DNA of 64,000 nt from UBA6168 sp964508135 (GTDB lineage Bacteria > Bacteroidota > Bacteroidia > Chitinophagales > Saprospiraceae), in contig CAZDSU010000027.1 of NCBI GenBank assembly GCA_964508135.1, forward strand, positions 1 to 64,000. Direction: 5' to 3'. The position numbers and the translations under genes were made by a program. Shown here piece by piece: positions 43,899-52,772 of this stretch (the first letter of the stretch is position 1; every line of letters starts with the position of its first letter). The notes beneath the pieces were generated by a model. It worked only from the letters and a program-made list of their open reading frames with translations, ran no database searches and was not told the origin of the DNA.

Positions 43899-44639
43899 TC
43901 AAAACCCAAGCATGTCCTTCATCCCAAAGCAACCACGCTTTCCCACCAGCCACTTCGCCGCAGCCAATGCCCCCGCCGCAAATCCTTCCCGTGAGTGCGC
44001 CGCATGGCTGATTTCGAGGGTGTCAATGCCTGACTGCCAAGTGACGATGTGCGTACCGGGCACGTTCTCCTCTCGCTTGCAGAGGATGGGAATCGTTTCG
44101 TTTGGAGCGTTAAATTGCTCATTTTCAGCCGTTTGCAGATAAGCTTGCCAATTGGTTTTCTTCGTAAAATTTTCAAGGATGCCCTCCGCCAGCGTGATGG
44201 CGGTACCGCTGGGGTGGTCGAGTTTTTGGGTATGGTGCACCTCCTCCATGCGCACGTTATATTGGGTTTGTCCTGTCATCAGTTTTGACAAGTAACGGTT
44301 CACAGCAAAGAAGATATTGACGCCAATGCTGTAATTGGAGGCATAAAAAAGTGCGCCGTTGTTCGCTTCGCAAATGGCTTTTGCCGCTGGCAAGCTATCT
44401 AGCCAGCCCGTCGTGCCGCAGACCACAGGCACACCTGCCTCAAGGCAGGTTCGGATGTTTACAAAAGCTGTTTCCGGTTGGCTAAACTCGATGGCTACAT
44501 CAGCCTTTCGGAGATTTTCGGCGGTGAACTCAGCGCTGTTTTCCAAGTCAATGGTCAAAACCACGACATCCCCAGCAGTTTCTGCTAGGTTTTTGATAGT
44601 TTTTCCCATTTTTCCAAAACCAATTATTGCCAGTTTCAT
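43899..44639 (-). CDS. dapB: 4-hydroxy-tetrahydrodipicolinate reductase
   Basis: This 246-residue NAD(P)H enzyme acts in lysine and diaminopimelate synthesis. It has the Rossmann start IIGFGKMGKTI, the loop VVCGTTGW, and the catalytic and binding motif EEVHHTQKLDHPSGTAI (His and Lys). The C-terminus has SREGFAAGALAAAKWL. DAP feeds the cell-wall peptide also handled by Mpl in this window. Cytoplasmic. Confidence 0.93.
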   Translation of the reverse strand: MKLAIIGFGKMGKTIKNLAETAGDVVVLTIDLENSAEFTAENLRKADVAIEFSQPETAFVNIRTCLEAGVPVVCGTTGWLDSLPAAKAICEANNGALFYASNYSIGVNIFFAVNRYLSKLMTGQTQYNVRMEEVHHTQKLDHPSGTAITLAEGILENFTKKTNWQAYLQTAENEQFNAPNETIPILCKREENVPGTHIVTWQSGIDTLEISHAAHSREGFAAGALAAAKWLVGKRGCFGMKDMLGF

Positions 44640-44683
44640 TATCTAGAATAATTTTGTTGTGTGACCTAAGATACAAGCAGCGT

Positions 44684-44691
44684 CAAACTTA
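44684..44691 (-). promoter_or_regulatory. TAnnTTTG element ahead of dapB
   Basis: Read on the minus strand the sequence is TAAGTTTG, 44 nt before the dapB ATG. Consensus match only; no clear -33 box. Confidence 0.4.
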
Positions 44692-44732
44692 CGATTTTTG
44701 TTGTTTTACTAGCCAAACTCTGGCTTACCTGG

Positions 44733-44762
44733 CCCCTCCCCGTGAGGGGTCTTTTTGTTTTT
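44733..44762 (+). terminator. Hairpin with T-run in the leader of the DUF5691 gene
   Basis: CCCCTC and GAGGGG arms (5-nt loop) followed by TCTTTTTGTTTTT. No plus-strand gene ends here. It lies 60 nt before the next ATG, so it may be an attenuator or the end of an unseen small RNA. Confidence 0.55.
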
Positions 44763-44821
44763 GAATCAGACATTTCAACTTCTCGCCGTAAACTCGCCCA
44801 TAGATTTTCAAATTTTCTACC

Positions 44822-46339
44822 ATGGTTTGGCAGGATTTAGTCAAAAATGCCCTGCTGGGCGTTGAAAACAGCAGCTTCACAGAACCCACCCTCGAAGGAC
44901 TGGCGCAGCTTGGCGTGGACACCAACCGTGAAGCCCCGCTCCTGCTCGCCGACGGGGCCGCTCTGCTGGCGCAAATGCGCAGGGCAGGCTTTTTACTCAA
45001 GGATTTTGAAGGCGAAATGCCTATGCCCGGTGCTGCAACAAATGCCAATTCGACCTCGCTGAAAACCGCGCATCACTTGAACTTGATGCTCACAGGCCCA
45101 CAGATGGCAGTGTTGCCGGAGTTCCTTTATTTGTTGAGGAAATCGGGCAAAAACCTGCCAAGCTCTGAAATCCCAGCCATGATGAGATTACCGGATTTGT
45201 CCCAATATTGGCCACAAATCGAGCAGTTGCTGGGCGAGGCTGGGCGCTGGTTGCTCGGACAACATCCCACCTGGTCGGCACACCTGCAAGGCCCGCAGCA
45301 TTTCAATTGGCAAATGGGAACTCGCACCGAGCGGTTGGCACAGCTCAAGTTTTGGCGAAATAAATCACCCATTTTTGCGCTGGAACTGCTTGCTTTTACT
45401 TGGGATTCCGAAAGCCACGTGGACAAAGCCGCCTTTCTCGCCCTCCTCGAAATTGGTCTTTCTACCTCCGATGAACCGTTCTTGGAGCGATGCCTCGACG
45501 ACCGTCGAAAGGAAGTGAGGCAGGCAGCAGTGCCATTGTTGGCGAAAATCCCCAGCTCCCAACTTGCCCAGCGAATGGCAAAACGGGCAGCGGATTGCTT
45601 GGTTTTAAAAGAAAAATCATTGAAAATCAACACCTGGGAAGAACCTGATGATTCAGCCCAGCGAGACGGCATCCTGAAAATACATCCTGGTTGGGCAGGC
45701 GGCGCAAAGGCTGGCCATTTGGGGCAACTGGTATCGTTGGTACCACCGTCGTATTGGGAGGTATATTTTGAAAAAACGCCTGCTGAAGTGCTTGCTTTGT
45801 TTTCAAAAACGGACTGGAGCGAAACGTTGCTTCGGGGCTGCATGGAGGCCACTGTTTTTCACCAAAACCCCGTTTGGGCAACTGCCCTGTTTGAGTTTTG
45901 GCAAAAAAATGAAAGCCTGTGGGTTTGGCAATTGCCTGCAATAACAAGGCTGGCATCCCTCGTGCCACCCAGTGAGGCAGCCCGTTTGGCATTCAAATTT
46001 TTGAATGAAACCACGAGCTTGCCCAATGAGACCAGCCCACTTTTCCAATTGCTAAAAAACTATTCGGCAAATTGGCCAGACGAACTTAGTTTGTTGATTG
46101 TCAACCGTTTCCGAATGGAAATTATCAGAGATTACCGTCAGGTTTGGCAGTTGCAACACCTGAGCGGCTACCTGCAAATACTCGGTTTGCACTGCGACCC
46201 AGTGCTTTTTGACCAGTTGCAGACCGGCTGGAGCAATGACTCGGTGCAGTGGCGCATGTGGGAAAAACCCGTGGAGGATATGCTTACGAGGGTGCTTTTT
46301 CGGAGGGAAATGTTAGCGGGAATGATGAATGATAAATGA
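44822..46339 (+). CDS. DUF5691-like protein
   Basis: This 505-residue protein opens MVWQDLVKNALLGVENS, a start typical of the DUF5691 family. It is all-helical in appearance, with a HEAT-like section (DEPFLERCLDDRRKEVRQAAVPLLAKIPSS). In other genomes DUF5691 genes sit with MoxR-type AAA, VWA, SWIM-finger and DUF5682 genes. None of those is present here, so it is an orphan in this window. The last codons (MMNDK) and the stop belong to an AATGATGAAT word repeat. Confidence 0.7.
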   Translation: MVWQDLVKNALLGVENSSFTEPTLEGLAQLGVDTNREAPLLLADGAALLAQMRRAGFLLKDFEGEMPMPGAATNANSTSLKTAHHLNLMLTGPQMAVLPEFLYLLRKSGKNLPSSEIPAMMRLPDLSQYWPQIEQLLGEAGRWLLGQHPTWSAHLQGPQHFNWQMGTRTERLAQLKFWRNKSPIFALELLAFTWDSESHVDKAAFLALLEIGLSTSDEPFLERCLDDRRKEVRQAAVPLLAKIPSSQLAQRMAKRAADCLVLKEKSLKINTWEEPDDSAQRDGILKIHPGWAGGAKAGHLGQLVSLVPPSYWEVYFEKTPAEVLALFSKTDWSETLLRGCMEATVFHQNPVWATALFEFWQKNESLWVWQLPAITRLASLVPPSEAARLAFKFLNETTSLPNETSPLFQLLKNYSANWPDELSLLIVNRFRMEIIRDYRQVWQLQHLSGYLQILGLHCDPVLFDQLQTGWSNDSVQWRMWEKPVEDMLTRVLFRREMLAGMMNDK

Positions 46340-46352
46340 AGGAATGATGAAT
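46321..46352. repeat. AATGATGAAT word repeat at a stop codon
   Basis: AATGATGAATGATAAATGAAGGAATGATGAATTC-type repetition covers the last codons and TGA of the DUF5691 gene and fills the gap to the convergent gene. Confidence 0.6.
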
Positions 46353-46365
46353 TCGGGAAGTCGTT

Positions 46366-47667
46366 TCAATTACTCCGAAACGCAGCCAAAATCTTGTCCA
46401 GCACCCGCTCCAGCAAGCTTCTTTTTTCCGTCACAATTCTCGCCGTGCCCTGCATCTCCTGACGAAATGGAATGAGCTTTCCGTAACTTGTTTTGAGGTC
46501 GTGCGGTAGGGATATTTCCAGTTCGTAGCCCTGCTCACTTGGCACAGTGGCGATACGCTCCACCTCGCCATTCAGCACCCCAAATTCCTGGTACGGGTAG
46601 CCGTCGAGACGGATATTGACGGCCATTTTTTCTTTCACTTTGCCGGAACGGACACCCGAAAGCAGGGCTTTGGCAAAGATGCGCCCGGAACCTTCCCTCG
46701 GAACGATGGTCAGCACCTCCGTGCCGACCTCCACTTGCTGTTGTTCGCTCCAGATTTTCGTAAATGCCACCTCACCTCCCACGGGCGCCACGAGCAGGTA
46801 GGTCTGTTTCCAAATGTCAATTTCACCTTTCAACTGCTGCACCTCCGAGCGGAAATCGAGCAATTTCTGTGACTCGCCATCAGACTGGGCTTGCTGTAAA
46901 TCAAGGATTAGCGCCTGCATCTCCTGTATCCGAAGGTTGTTTTGCGAAGTACCAGCATGCAGCGCCTCCAATTCCCGACTACGGGCCAACCAATCGGACT
47001 GGCTTTTCTCAAATTCAAACTTGCTCAAGGAGCTGGTGGCTAGGAGCACACTATCACGTTGCATGTTTCTGAAGACCAGCGCTACCTCTTCCTTCAGTAT
47101 TTTTTCTTGCCGGGCAAGCGATTTGTTCAGCAGGGTAACTTCGTCAATTTGCTTGCGCAAATTGCTGATTTTCAAGTAGTTGATATCTTGGGAAAGAAAA
47201 TGGCGGAGTTCTTTTAGCCGCTGTGAAAAGTCGGCATAACTGGCCTGCAAGGTGCCGAGTTGAAGTGTTTTCGGCAATTCGGCATCGAGGTAGCCCGCTT
47301 CATCCTTTGCCGTCATTTTTTGCAAAACGGTGTCGAGATAGTTCACGTCTTGCAAGCGGGCGGGGTTTTCGAGGACTGCCAACAGGTCGCCGGGCTGTAC
47401 CAATTGACCATTGGCAACGTTCAGGTTCGCAATTTTGGCACTTGCCACGGCTGCGAGACGGATTGGCGGATTTTCGGTTGTCAAAACAGCACGAGCCTCC
47501 ACCACATCCAGGTAGCGGACGAGGTAAGCAATCCAAACCAGCAGTAGGAACACGGCAAACACGACCGTCAACCCCCAGCGCAGTGTCCAGCCGGGTGGGC
47601 TGCCGATGAGCGCTTCCACGTCATAGCGCTCGTTGAGCTTGATGTCTGATGGATTTTTTATCGCCAT
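46366..47667 (-). CDS. HlyD-family membrane-fusion protein
   Basis: This 433-residue protein is the periplasmic adaptor of a type-I-like exporter. One transmembrane helix (WGLTVVFAVFLLLVWIAYLV) follows a short cytoplasmic tail. A biotinyl-lipoyl-like segment (LNVANGQLVQPGDLLAVLENP), long coiled coils (residues about 115-290) and a beta-barrel part (VAPVGGEVAFTKIWSEQQQV, VNIRLDGYPYQEFG) follow. It lies immediately downstream of the C39-peptidase ABC gene on the same strand with a 58-nt gap filled by a dyad. No TolC-like gene is nearby. Confidence 0.88.
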   Translation of the reverse strand: MAIKNPSDIKLNERYDVEALIGSPPGWTLRWGLTVVFAVFLLLVWIAYLVRYLDVVEARAVLTTENPPIRLAAVASAKIANLNVANGQLVQPGDLLAVLENPARLQDVNYLDTVLQKMTAKDEAGYLDAELPKTLQLGTLQASYADFSQRLKELRHFLSQDINYLKISNLRKQIDEVTLLNKSLARQEKILKEEVALVFRNMQRDSVLLATSSLSKFEFEKSQSDWLARSRELEALHAGTSQNNLRIQEMQALILDLQQAQSDGESQKLLDFRSEVQQLKGEIDIWKQTYLLVAPVGGEVAFTKIWSEQQQVEVGTEVLTIVPREGSGRIFAKALLSGVRSGKVKEKMAVNIRLDGYPYQEFGVLNGEVERIATVPSEQGYELEISLPHDLKTSYGKLIPFRQEMQGTARIVTEKRSLLERVLDKILAAFRSN

Positions 47668-47675
47668 TTCGATGT

Positions 47676-47724
47676 AGTTATGAGTTGTGGGTTATGAGGC
47701 TCGCAACTCATAACTCATAACTCA
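47676..47724. repeat. AGTTATGAGTT word dyad between exporter genes
   Basis: The left arm 47676-47698 and right arm 47703-47724 are imperfect inverted copies of AGTTATGAGTT words. It ends 1 nt before the ABC transporter stop codon. Confidence 0.75.
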
Positions 47725-47725
47725 A

Positions 47726-49951
47726 TTAGGCTCCCAATTCCAGTTGTTCCTTCACTAGTTGATAGTAGGCACCCCGGCGCTTCGAAAGTTCGTCGTGCGT
47801 TCCCACCTCCACAACTTCGCCCTGCTCCAGTACCACAATCTGGTCTGCATTTTTGACGGTGCTGAGGCGATGGGCCACCACCACAACTGTTTTCCCCTTG
47901 AAAAAATGGCCGAGGTTTCCGTTGATTATCTTCTCGGTATGGGCATCGAGTGCATTCGTTGCCTCGTCAAAAAACAGGTAGTCAGGTTGCTTGTAAACAG
48001 CCCGGGCAATAAGCAGTCGCTGCCGCTGGCCTTGGCTCAGACCGTTGCCTTTGGCTCCGACCATCGTGTTGTAGCCCAAGGGAAGATTTTCGATAAACTC
48101 CTGAATATGAGCTACTTGCACCGCCTTCAACAACTTCTCGTTGTCCACTGTTTCCCAGTCCGGTTCACTCTCAGCGATGTTGGAAGCAATGGTGTCGGAG
48201 AACACGAAGCCGTCCTGCATCACCGCCCCGCACTGCGCCCGCCACTCGGCGGTTGGCAGGTTTTTCAAAAACAATTGACCCAACTTGACCGCACCAACGC
48301 TGGGTTCGTAAAAGCCAAGGAGCAGTTTAATCAAGGTCGTCTTGCCGCTGCCACTGGTGCCCACGATGGCCGTCACCTTGCCCGCAGGGATGGTCAAGTT
48401 GATGTTTTTTAACACAAAATCGGTGAGCGGGTTGTAGCGAAAGCTCAGGTTTTCGAGGACGAGGGGATGAGAAAGAGGGATGAGGGGTGAGGGGTGAGGG
48501 GTGAAAGGGCGCTGGATATCCATTCCTAATCCCTCATCCCTCATACCTTCTTGATGTATTTCGCTGAGGCGCTCCAAGCTGATTTTGGCATCTTGTGCTG
48601 ACCGGACGAAGCTGATAATTTGCTGCAACGGCACGTTCAACTGACCAAGGATGAACATCGTGGCGAGCATCATGCCCAGTGTCATTTCCCCATTGATGAC
48701 AGCGGCAGCAGCAACGGCGATGATGAAAATATCCTTGATTTGGGCGATGAACTGTGCCCCAGCATCTTGCCACTGCGTGACCGTGAGCGAGCGCATGTTT
48801 GCCCTGAACAACCTCGCTTGGATATGCACCCAACCGTAGCGGCGCTTGTGTTCGCTGTTCTGGAGTTTTATCTCTTGCATCCCCTGTATCAGCTCAATGA
48901 TGTTGCCTTGATTGTCAGACAATGCCCAGAACCGTTGCAGGTCGGCGTCCTTCCTTTTTTTCAAAAAAAGAAAAATCCAAGCCACGTACAACACGCTGGC
49001 AATCAGGAAGATGGTGAAGATTTTGGTGTTGTAAACGGCCAATACTACACCGAAAATCAAGAGGTTGAAAGCCGAGAAGATGATGTTCAGCGTACTGACC
49101 GTGAGGAACTCCTCGATACGCCGGTGGTCACCAATGCGCTGGAGCAGGTCGCCCGTCATTTTGGCATCAAAAAAGCTGATGGGCTGGGCCATTAGGCGAA
49201 CCAGAAAGTCGCTGACGAGCGAGATATTCACCCGGCTGCCGATGTGTAGCAATATCCAGTTTTGGATGAAGCGGACGGTCGTTTGTCCAGCGAAGAGCAT
49301 GAGTTGTGCGAACAGAATAAGCCAAACAAAGTCAAGGTCTTGGTTCTCGATGCCCACGTCCACAACAGCCTGTGTGAGGAACGGGAACAGGAACTGGATG
49401 AGACTGGCCACGAGTAGTCCGATGAGCAGTTGCGTGGTCAATCGGCGGTAGGGTCGCAGATAGTTCAGCAGAAAGCCGAAGCCCTTCCGATTGACCTCGT
49501 CGCCTTCTTGGGCGTAAAAAACCGGGGTGGGTTCGAGCAATATCGCAATGCCCAGATGCTGGTCGCTGCACCAGTTTCGTTGGAATTCGACGTGGCTAAA
49601 CTTCACCTTACCCCTCGCTGGGTCAGCTACCCAAATGCGTTTCTTGGTGATTTTATAAACGACGACGAAGTGGTTTTGCCGCCAATGGCAAATGCAGGGC
49701 AGCGGGGCTTCGGCCAACCCAACCTCCTGATTGTCAAGGCCTTGGAATGGGATTTTGACGGGCAGTGGTCGCAGCCCTATGCCCTCTGCCGCCACCACGA
49801 TGCCCCTCGCCGACACGCCCTCCCGGTCGAGGAAGGTACGCTGCCGCAACTCCTGGAGTGAGTACCGCCGACCATGAAACTCGGCAACCATGCGAAGGCA
49901 GGCGGCCCCGCAGTCCATTGCGTCGAGTTGGTGGTGGAAGGGAAAAGGCAT
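47726..49951 (-). CDS. C39-peptidase ABC transporter (bacteriocin-type exporter)
   Basis: This 741-residue protein has an N-terminal C39 cysteine-peptidase domain with catalytic Cys14 (DCGAACL), His94 (QNHFVVVY) and Asp110 (VADPARG). It removes double-glycine leaders. Six-helix transmembrane domain residues are about 165-440. The NBD carries GTSGSGKTTLIKLLLG, LSQGQRQRLLIARA and LFFDEATNALD. The linker before the NBD contains a repeat-encoded insert (about residues 470-497, HPSPLIPLSHP). It works with the HlyD partner downstream. No double-glycine precursor gene was recognised. Confidence 0.92.
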   Translation of the reverse strand: MPFPFHHQLDAMDCGAACLRMVAEFHGRRYSLQELRQRTFLDREGVSARGIVVAAEGIGLRPLPVKIPFQGLDNQEVGLAEAPLPCICHWRQNHFVVVYKITKKRIWVADPARGKVKFSHVEFQRNWCSDQHLGIAILLEPTPVFYAQEGDEVNRKGFGFLLNYLRPYRRLTTQLLIGLLVASLIQFLFPFLTQAVVDVGIENQDLDFVWLILFAQLMLFAGQTTVRFIQNWILLHIGSRVNISLVSDFLVRLMAQPISFFDAKMTGDLLQRIGDHRRIEEFLTVSTLNIIFSAFNLLIFGVVLAVYNTKIFTIFLIASVLYVAWIFLFLKKRKDADLQRFWALSDNQGNIIELIQGMQEIKLQNSEHKRRYGWVHIQARLFRANMRSLTVTQWQDAGAQFIAQIKDIFIIAVAAAAVINGEMTLGMMLATMFILGQLNVPLQQIISFVRSAQDAKISLERLSEIHQEGMRDEGLGMDIQRPFTPHPSPLIPLSHPLVLENLSFRYNPLTDFVLKNINLTIPAGKVTAIVGTSGSGKTTLIKLLLGFYEPSVGAVKLGQLFLKNLPTAEWRAQCGAVMQDGFVFSDTIASNIAESEPDWETVDNEKLLKAVQVAHIQEFIENLPLGYNTMVGAKGNGLSQGQRQRLLIARAVYKQPDYLFFDEATNALDAHTEKIINGNLGHFFKGKTVVVVAHRLSTVKNADQIVVLEQGEVVEVGTHDELSKRRGAYYQLVKEQLELGA
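48461..48547. repeat. Word dyad lying in frame inside the ABC transporter gene
   Basis: GGGATGAGGGGTGAGGGG-type words (48461-48509) and inverted CCTAATCCCTCATCCCTCAT words (48525-48547) form a dyad. On the minus strand it codes for MRDEGLGMDIQ...TPHPSPLIPLSHP in the linker before the NBD. Confidence 0.8.
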
Positions 49952-49954
49952 ATT

Positions 49955-49990
49955 CGATTGCGGATTTTAGATTGCGGATTTCGGATTGGG
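49955..49990. repeat. GATTGCGGATTT tandem words ahead of the exporter
   Basis: Three GATTGCGGATTT-like units start 3 nt upstream of the ATG of the ABC transporter gene. Confidence 0.65.
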
Positions 49991-50015
49991 GTGACTGGGT
50001 TAATCTTTCAGGTGT

Positions 50016-50504
50016 TCAATATTCATCGGCAATGATTTCACGCAGCCATGCTCTTAAGGTTTCGGTACCGGGGGCTTTTTTCTGGATGATGCGGTTTAGG
50101 AATTGTTTGAAATCTTGGTTGTTTTCGGCGGATTGGGTTTTGGAAATGTCACGCAGTCGTTTTTCTGAGAAAGGAGAGGGAATTTCCTTATCCAAAGCAG
50201 CTTTCAAAATGAATTTTTCAAGGGCTGGGGTTATTAAAATGAGGTAGTGACTCCTATCCTTGTGCTTCTTCTTAGTCAGGCTATTTTCTTCCGCAATGGT
50301 TTCAAATTCCTTGAAATAGGGATGCAAAATGTTCTTGTCAAAATCAATAACACCCACAGCAGTATGCTTTGGCTTGTATTGTTCCAATTCATCCAAAACA
50401 GCGTTGATGCCATCCACTTGGTGGTTGGGCCTTTGGAATCCCAAGAGCTCGACAAGTACCGAATCTCCATAGCACTCAGGCAATAGTCTGGGATTCCGGT
50501 TCAT
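50016..50504 (-). CDS. Small TOPRIM-like protein paired with an OLD-like ATPase
   Basis: This 162-residue protein begins inside the 3' end of the ATPase gene (29-nt overlap, ATG in a different frame). The start PECYGDSVLVELLG places Glu10 and Asp14 where TOPRIM domains have their EG(x)xD, and AVGVIDFDK (Asp54, Asp56) fits the DxD after the third strand. The rest is helical. This is the order expected for a compact TOPRIM or DUF4435-like nuclease. The reading as a split OLD/PARIS-type effector is inference from motif and overlap. The sequence has no other recognisable domain. Confidence 0.6.
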   Translation of the reverse strand: MNRNPRLLPECYGDSVLVELLGFQRPNHQVDGINAVLDELEQYKPKHTAVGVIDFDKNILHPYFKEFETIAEENSLTKKKHKDRSHYLILITPALEKFILKAALDKEIPSPFSEKRLRDISKTQSAENNQDFKQFLNRIIQKKAPGTETLRAWLREIIADEY

Positions 50505-51501
50505 CTAAGAAATATTTGGAGTTAAAGAAGATATCAATACCATAGCCAATCATTTCTTCAATATCATCCACGGTAAGTTTCTTGCATTTTGTTTCATAGT
50601 CTTCATAATAAGTTATGAAAACAGCTACTTCTTTGGGCATTTCCTTGACTATCATTTTCAAGAAATGCGGGCTATGTGTTGTAATAAAATATTGATTTCT
50701 TTCATCTTGGGAAATATGATAAGCTAAATCCCTTACATAAGGCAGAAAGGAATGGCTCTCCGGTTCTTCAAAAAGAATGACCGAGTCTTTGTTGGAGAAG
50801 ATGGCGGCGTAGTAGAAAATCATTCTTTGGAGGGTGTCGGCGATGAGTTCATACGGAATCTTATGAACGACCTTCCCGATTTTCCTTTGAATTTCTAATT
50901 GTCTCTTTAATGGGTCAATAACAAAATCAAGGTTATATTCTTCAAAAAAATTAGCAATGGCATTTAATAATCTTCCATTCGTTTCTATTATTGAAAATAA
51001 ATTTTTACCAAAAGGGGGCATAAAGAATAGATGCTTTTCCGATGAACCAACATTCGTTTTTGGTTGAAATACGTAATTCTTAACCGGACTTATAAATTGC
51101 AAATCCTTTGTGATTACTGTACCGTTTGGTTTTATCTCAGGCATATTATAGACACTATGTCCATTGTGGTTTGTAAAATTCATCATGTATTTAAAAGTAT
51201 CAGAGGCATGTTTATACTCCAATGAGGCAAATCCAATATCCGAACTTACCAATACCGGCTTCTCAATATCATTATAAAAGAAACAATTACTAAGGGTTTT
51301 GTACCGAATAAACTCTGACATAAATTTTTTAGAAGTGCTGTAATTCGCCCCCAACAGACTCAAAGCCTCCAGCACATTCGACTTCCCTACATTCGGCTTG
51401 CCTACGAAGAGGTTCACTCGCCCGCACTCCAGTTCCGCTTCCCGGATGGACTTGAAGTTTGAAATCTTCAGGTTTTTGATAAAATTTTCCATGTCAGGCA
51501 T
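50476..51501 (-). CDS. OLD/AAA15-like ABC-type ATPase
   Basis: This 341-residue protein starts IKNLKISNFKSIREAELECG and has Walker A GKPNVGKSN (34-42), Walker B ILFEEPES (about 241-248) and the H-loop TTHSPHFL. These are the features of AAA15/AAA21 and OLD-family ATPases. It lacks the C-terminal TOPRIM domain of OLD and GajA. A TOPRIM-like protein is encoded by the overlapping next gene. The middle of the gene is A+T-rich compared with flanking genes, which fits acquisition. Start is ATG 51501; Met4 is an alternative. Confidence 0.8.
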   Translation of the reverse strand: MPDMENFIKNLKISNFKSIREAELECGRVNLFVGKPNVGKSNVLEALSLLGANYSTSKKFMSEFIRYKTLSNCFFYNDIEKPVLVSSDIGFASLEYKHASDTFKYMMNFTNHNGHSVYNMPEIKPNGTVITKDLQFISPVKNYVFQPKTNVGSSEKHLFFMPPFGKNLFSIIETNGRLLNAIANFFEEYNLDFVIDPLKRQLEIQRKIGKVVHKIPYELIADTLQRMIFYYAAIFSNKDSVILFEEPESHSFLPYVRDLAYHISQDERNQYFITTHSPHFLKMIVKEMPKEVAVFITYYEDYETKCKKLTVDDIEEMIGYGIDIFFNSKYFLDEPESQTIA

Positions 51502-51625
51502 TTATGTTTTCAAAAGTACAAACTTAGCAATTTTCTCAAAAAATACGGAACCAACTTGCTTGCTCCAGCAATGGCGAAATTTCGGCAAACCCGATGATTT
51601 TGGCCAAGTTCAAGCCGAGTTTCCC

Positions 51626-51633
51626 TACCTTTG
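51626..51633 (+). promoter_or_regulatory. TAnnTTTG element ahead of the M42 peptidase
   Basis: TACCTTTG with TTTTGG at 51597-51602 (24-nt gap, slightly long). 87 nt before the ATG. Confidence 0.45.
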
Positions 51634-51720
51634 CCCCACCGAACCAAAAACTGAAACGAACCTTTTTCCACAAAAAACAATGGCCAGCACCTGTCTGACC
51701 AATTCACAAAGCCTGTTTAA

Positions 51721-52770
51721 ATGATAAACGTTTCCCTTTTAAAAAAAACCTGCGAAATACCCGGCGCACCGGGCTTCGAGCAGCGCATCCGCAAGTTCGT
51801 GATGAACGAAATCACGCCATTCGTTGACGAGATTTCTACCGACTCGATGGGCAGCATCATTGCCGTGAAAAAAGGCCGCACGCCCAAAAAAGTGATGGTG
51901 GCCGCCCACCTCGACGAAATCAGCTTCATCGTTACCCATATTGACGACGATGGGTTCCTGCGTATCCACACCCTTGGCGGGTTCGACCCGAAGACGCTGA
52001 CAGCACAACGAGTAATCGTGCATGGCCGAAAAGACCTTATTGGGGTGATGGGCAGCAAACCCATCCACATTATGAAAGCGGAGGAGCGTAACAAGGCTCC
52101 GCTGACGCAAGACTATTTCATTGACCTCGGCATGAAAAAGGAGGAAGTTGAGAAGCTGGTGGCAGTAGGCGACCCGGTGACCCGGGAGCGGGAACTCATC
52201 GAGATGGGCGAGTGCGTAAACAGCAAAAGCATTGACAACCGGGTTTCGGTTTTCATTTTGATGGAAGCATTGCGGGAGCTTAAAAATATTGAACTACCGT
52301 TCGATTTGTACGCCGTATTCACCGTGCAGGAAGAGGTAGGCATCCGGGGTGCCATCTCGTCTTCGCACCGAATTGACCCAGACTTCGGCATTGCCGTGGA
52401 TACCACCATCGCCTACGACGTGCCAGGCGCTCTACCCTACGAAATGGTGACAAAACTTGGAAGCGGGGCCGCCATAAAAATTATGGACAGCGGTGTCATC
52501 TGCGATTACAGGATGGTGAACTACCTGAAGGAAATGGCAAAAAAGAACAACATCAAATGGCAACCGGAAATACTCACAGGCGGTGCCACAGACACACTCG
52601 GGATTCAACGTTCGGGCAAGCACGGAGCCATTGCAGGTGCGATTTCCATCCCAACCCGGCACATCCACTCTGTCATCGAAATGGCACACAAGGAGGACAT
52701 CCGCAACTGTATTGACTTGCTAAAGGTGAGCTTGCAAAACATGGATACTTTTAATTGGGAATTCCAGTAG
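51721..52770 (+). CDS. M42-family metallopeptidase
   Basis: This 349-residue cytoplasmic aminopeptidase-type enzyme has the M42 ligands: AHLDEISFIV (His/Asp), SKSIDNRVS (Asp), VQEEVGIRGA (catalytic Glu and metal Glu), GIAVDTT (Asp) and IPTRHIHSVIEM (His). The start ISLLKKTCEIPGAPGFEQ-like segment is typical. Members form dodecameric shells and cut small peptides. Its stop codon is 2 nt from the stop of the convergent GH3-like gene. Confidence 0.93.
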   Translation: MINVSLLKKTCEIPGAPGFEQRIRKFVMNEITPFVDEISTDSMGSIIAVKKGRTPKKVMVAAHLDEISFIVTHIDDDGFLRIHTLGGFDPKTLTAQRVIVHGRKDLIGVMGSKPIHIMKAEERNKAPLTQDYFIDLGMKKEEVEKLVAVGDPVTRERELIEMGECVNSKSIDNRVSVFILMEALRELKNIELPFDLYAVFTVQEEVGIRGAISSSHRIDPDFGIAVDTTIAYDVPGALPYEMVTKLGSGAAIKIMDSGVICDYRMVNYLKEMAKKNNIKWQPEILTGGATDTLGIQRSGKHGAIAGAISIPTRHIHSVIEMAHKEDIRNCIDLLKVSLQNMDTFNWEFQ

Positions 52771-52772
52771 CA

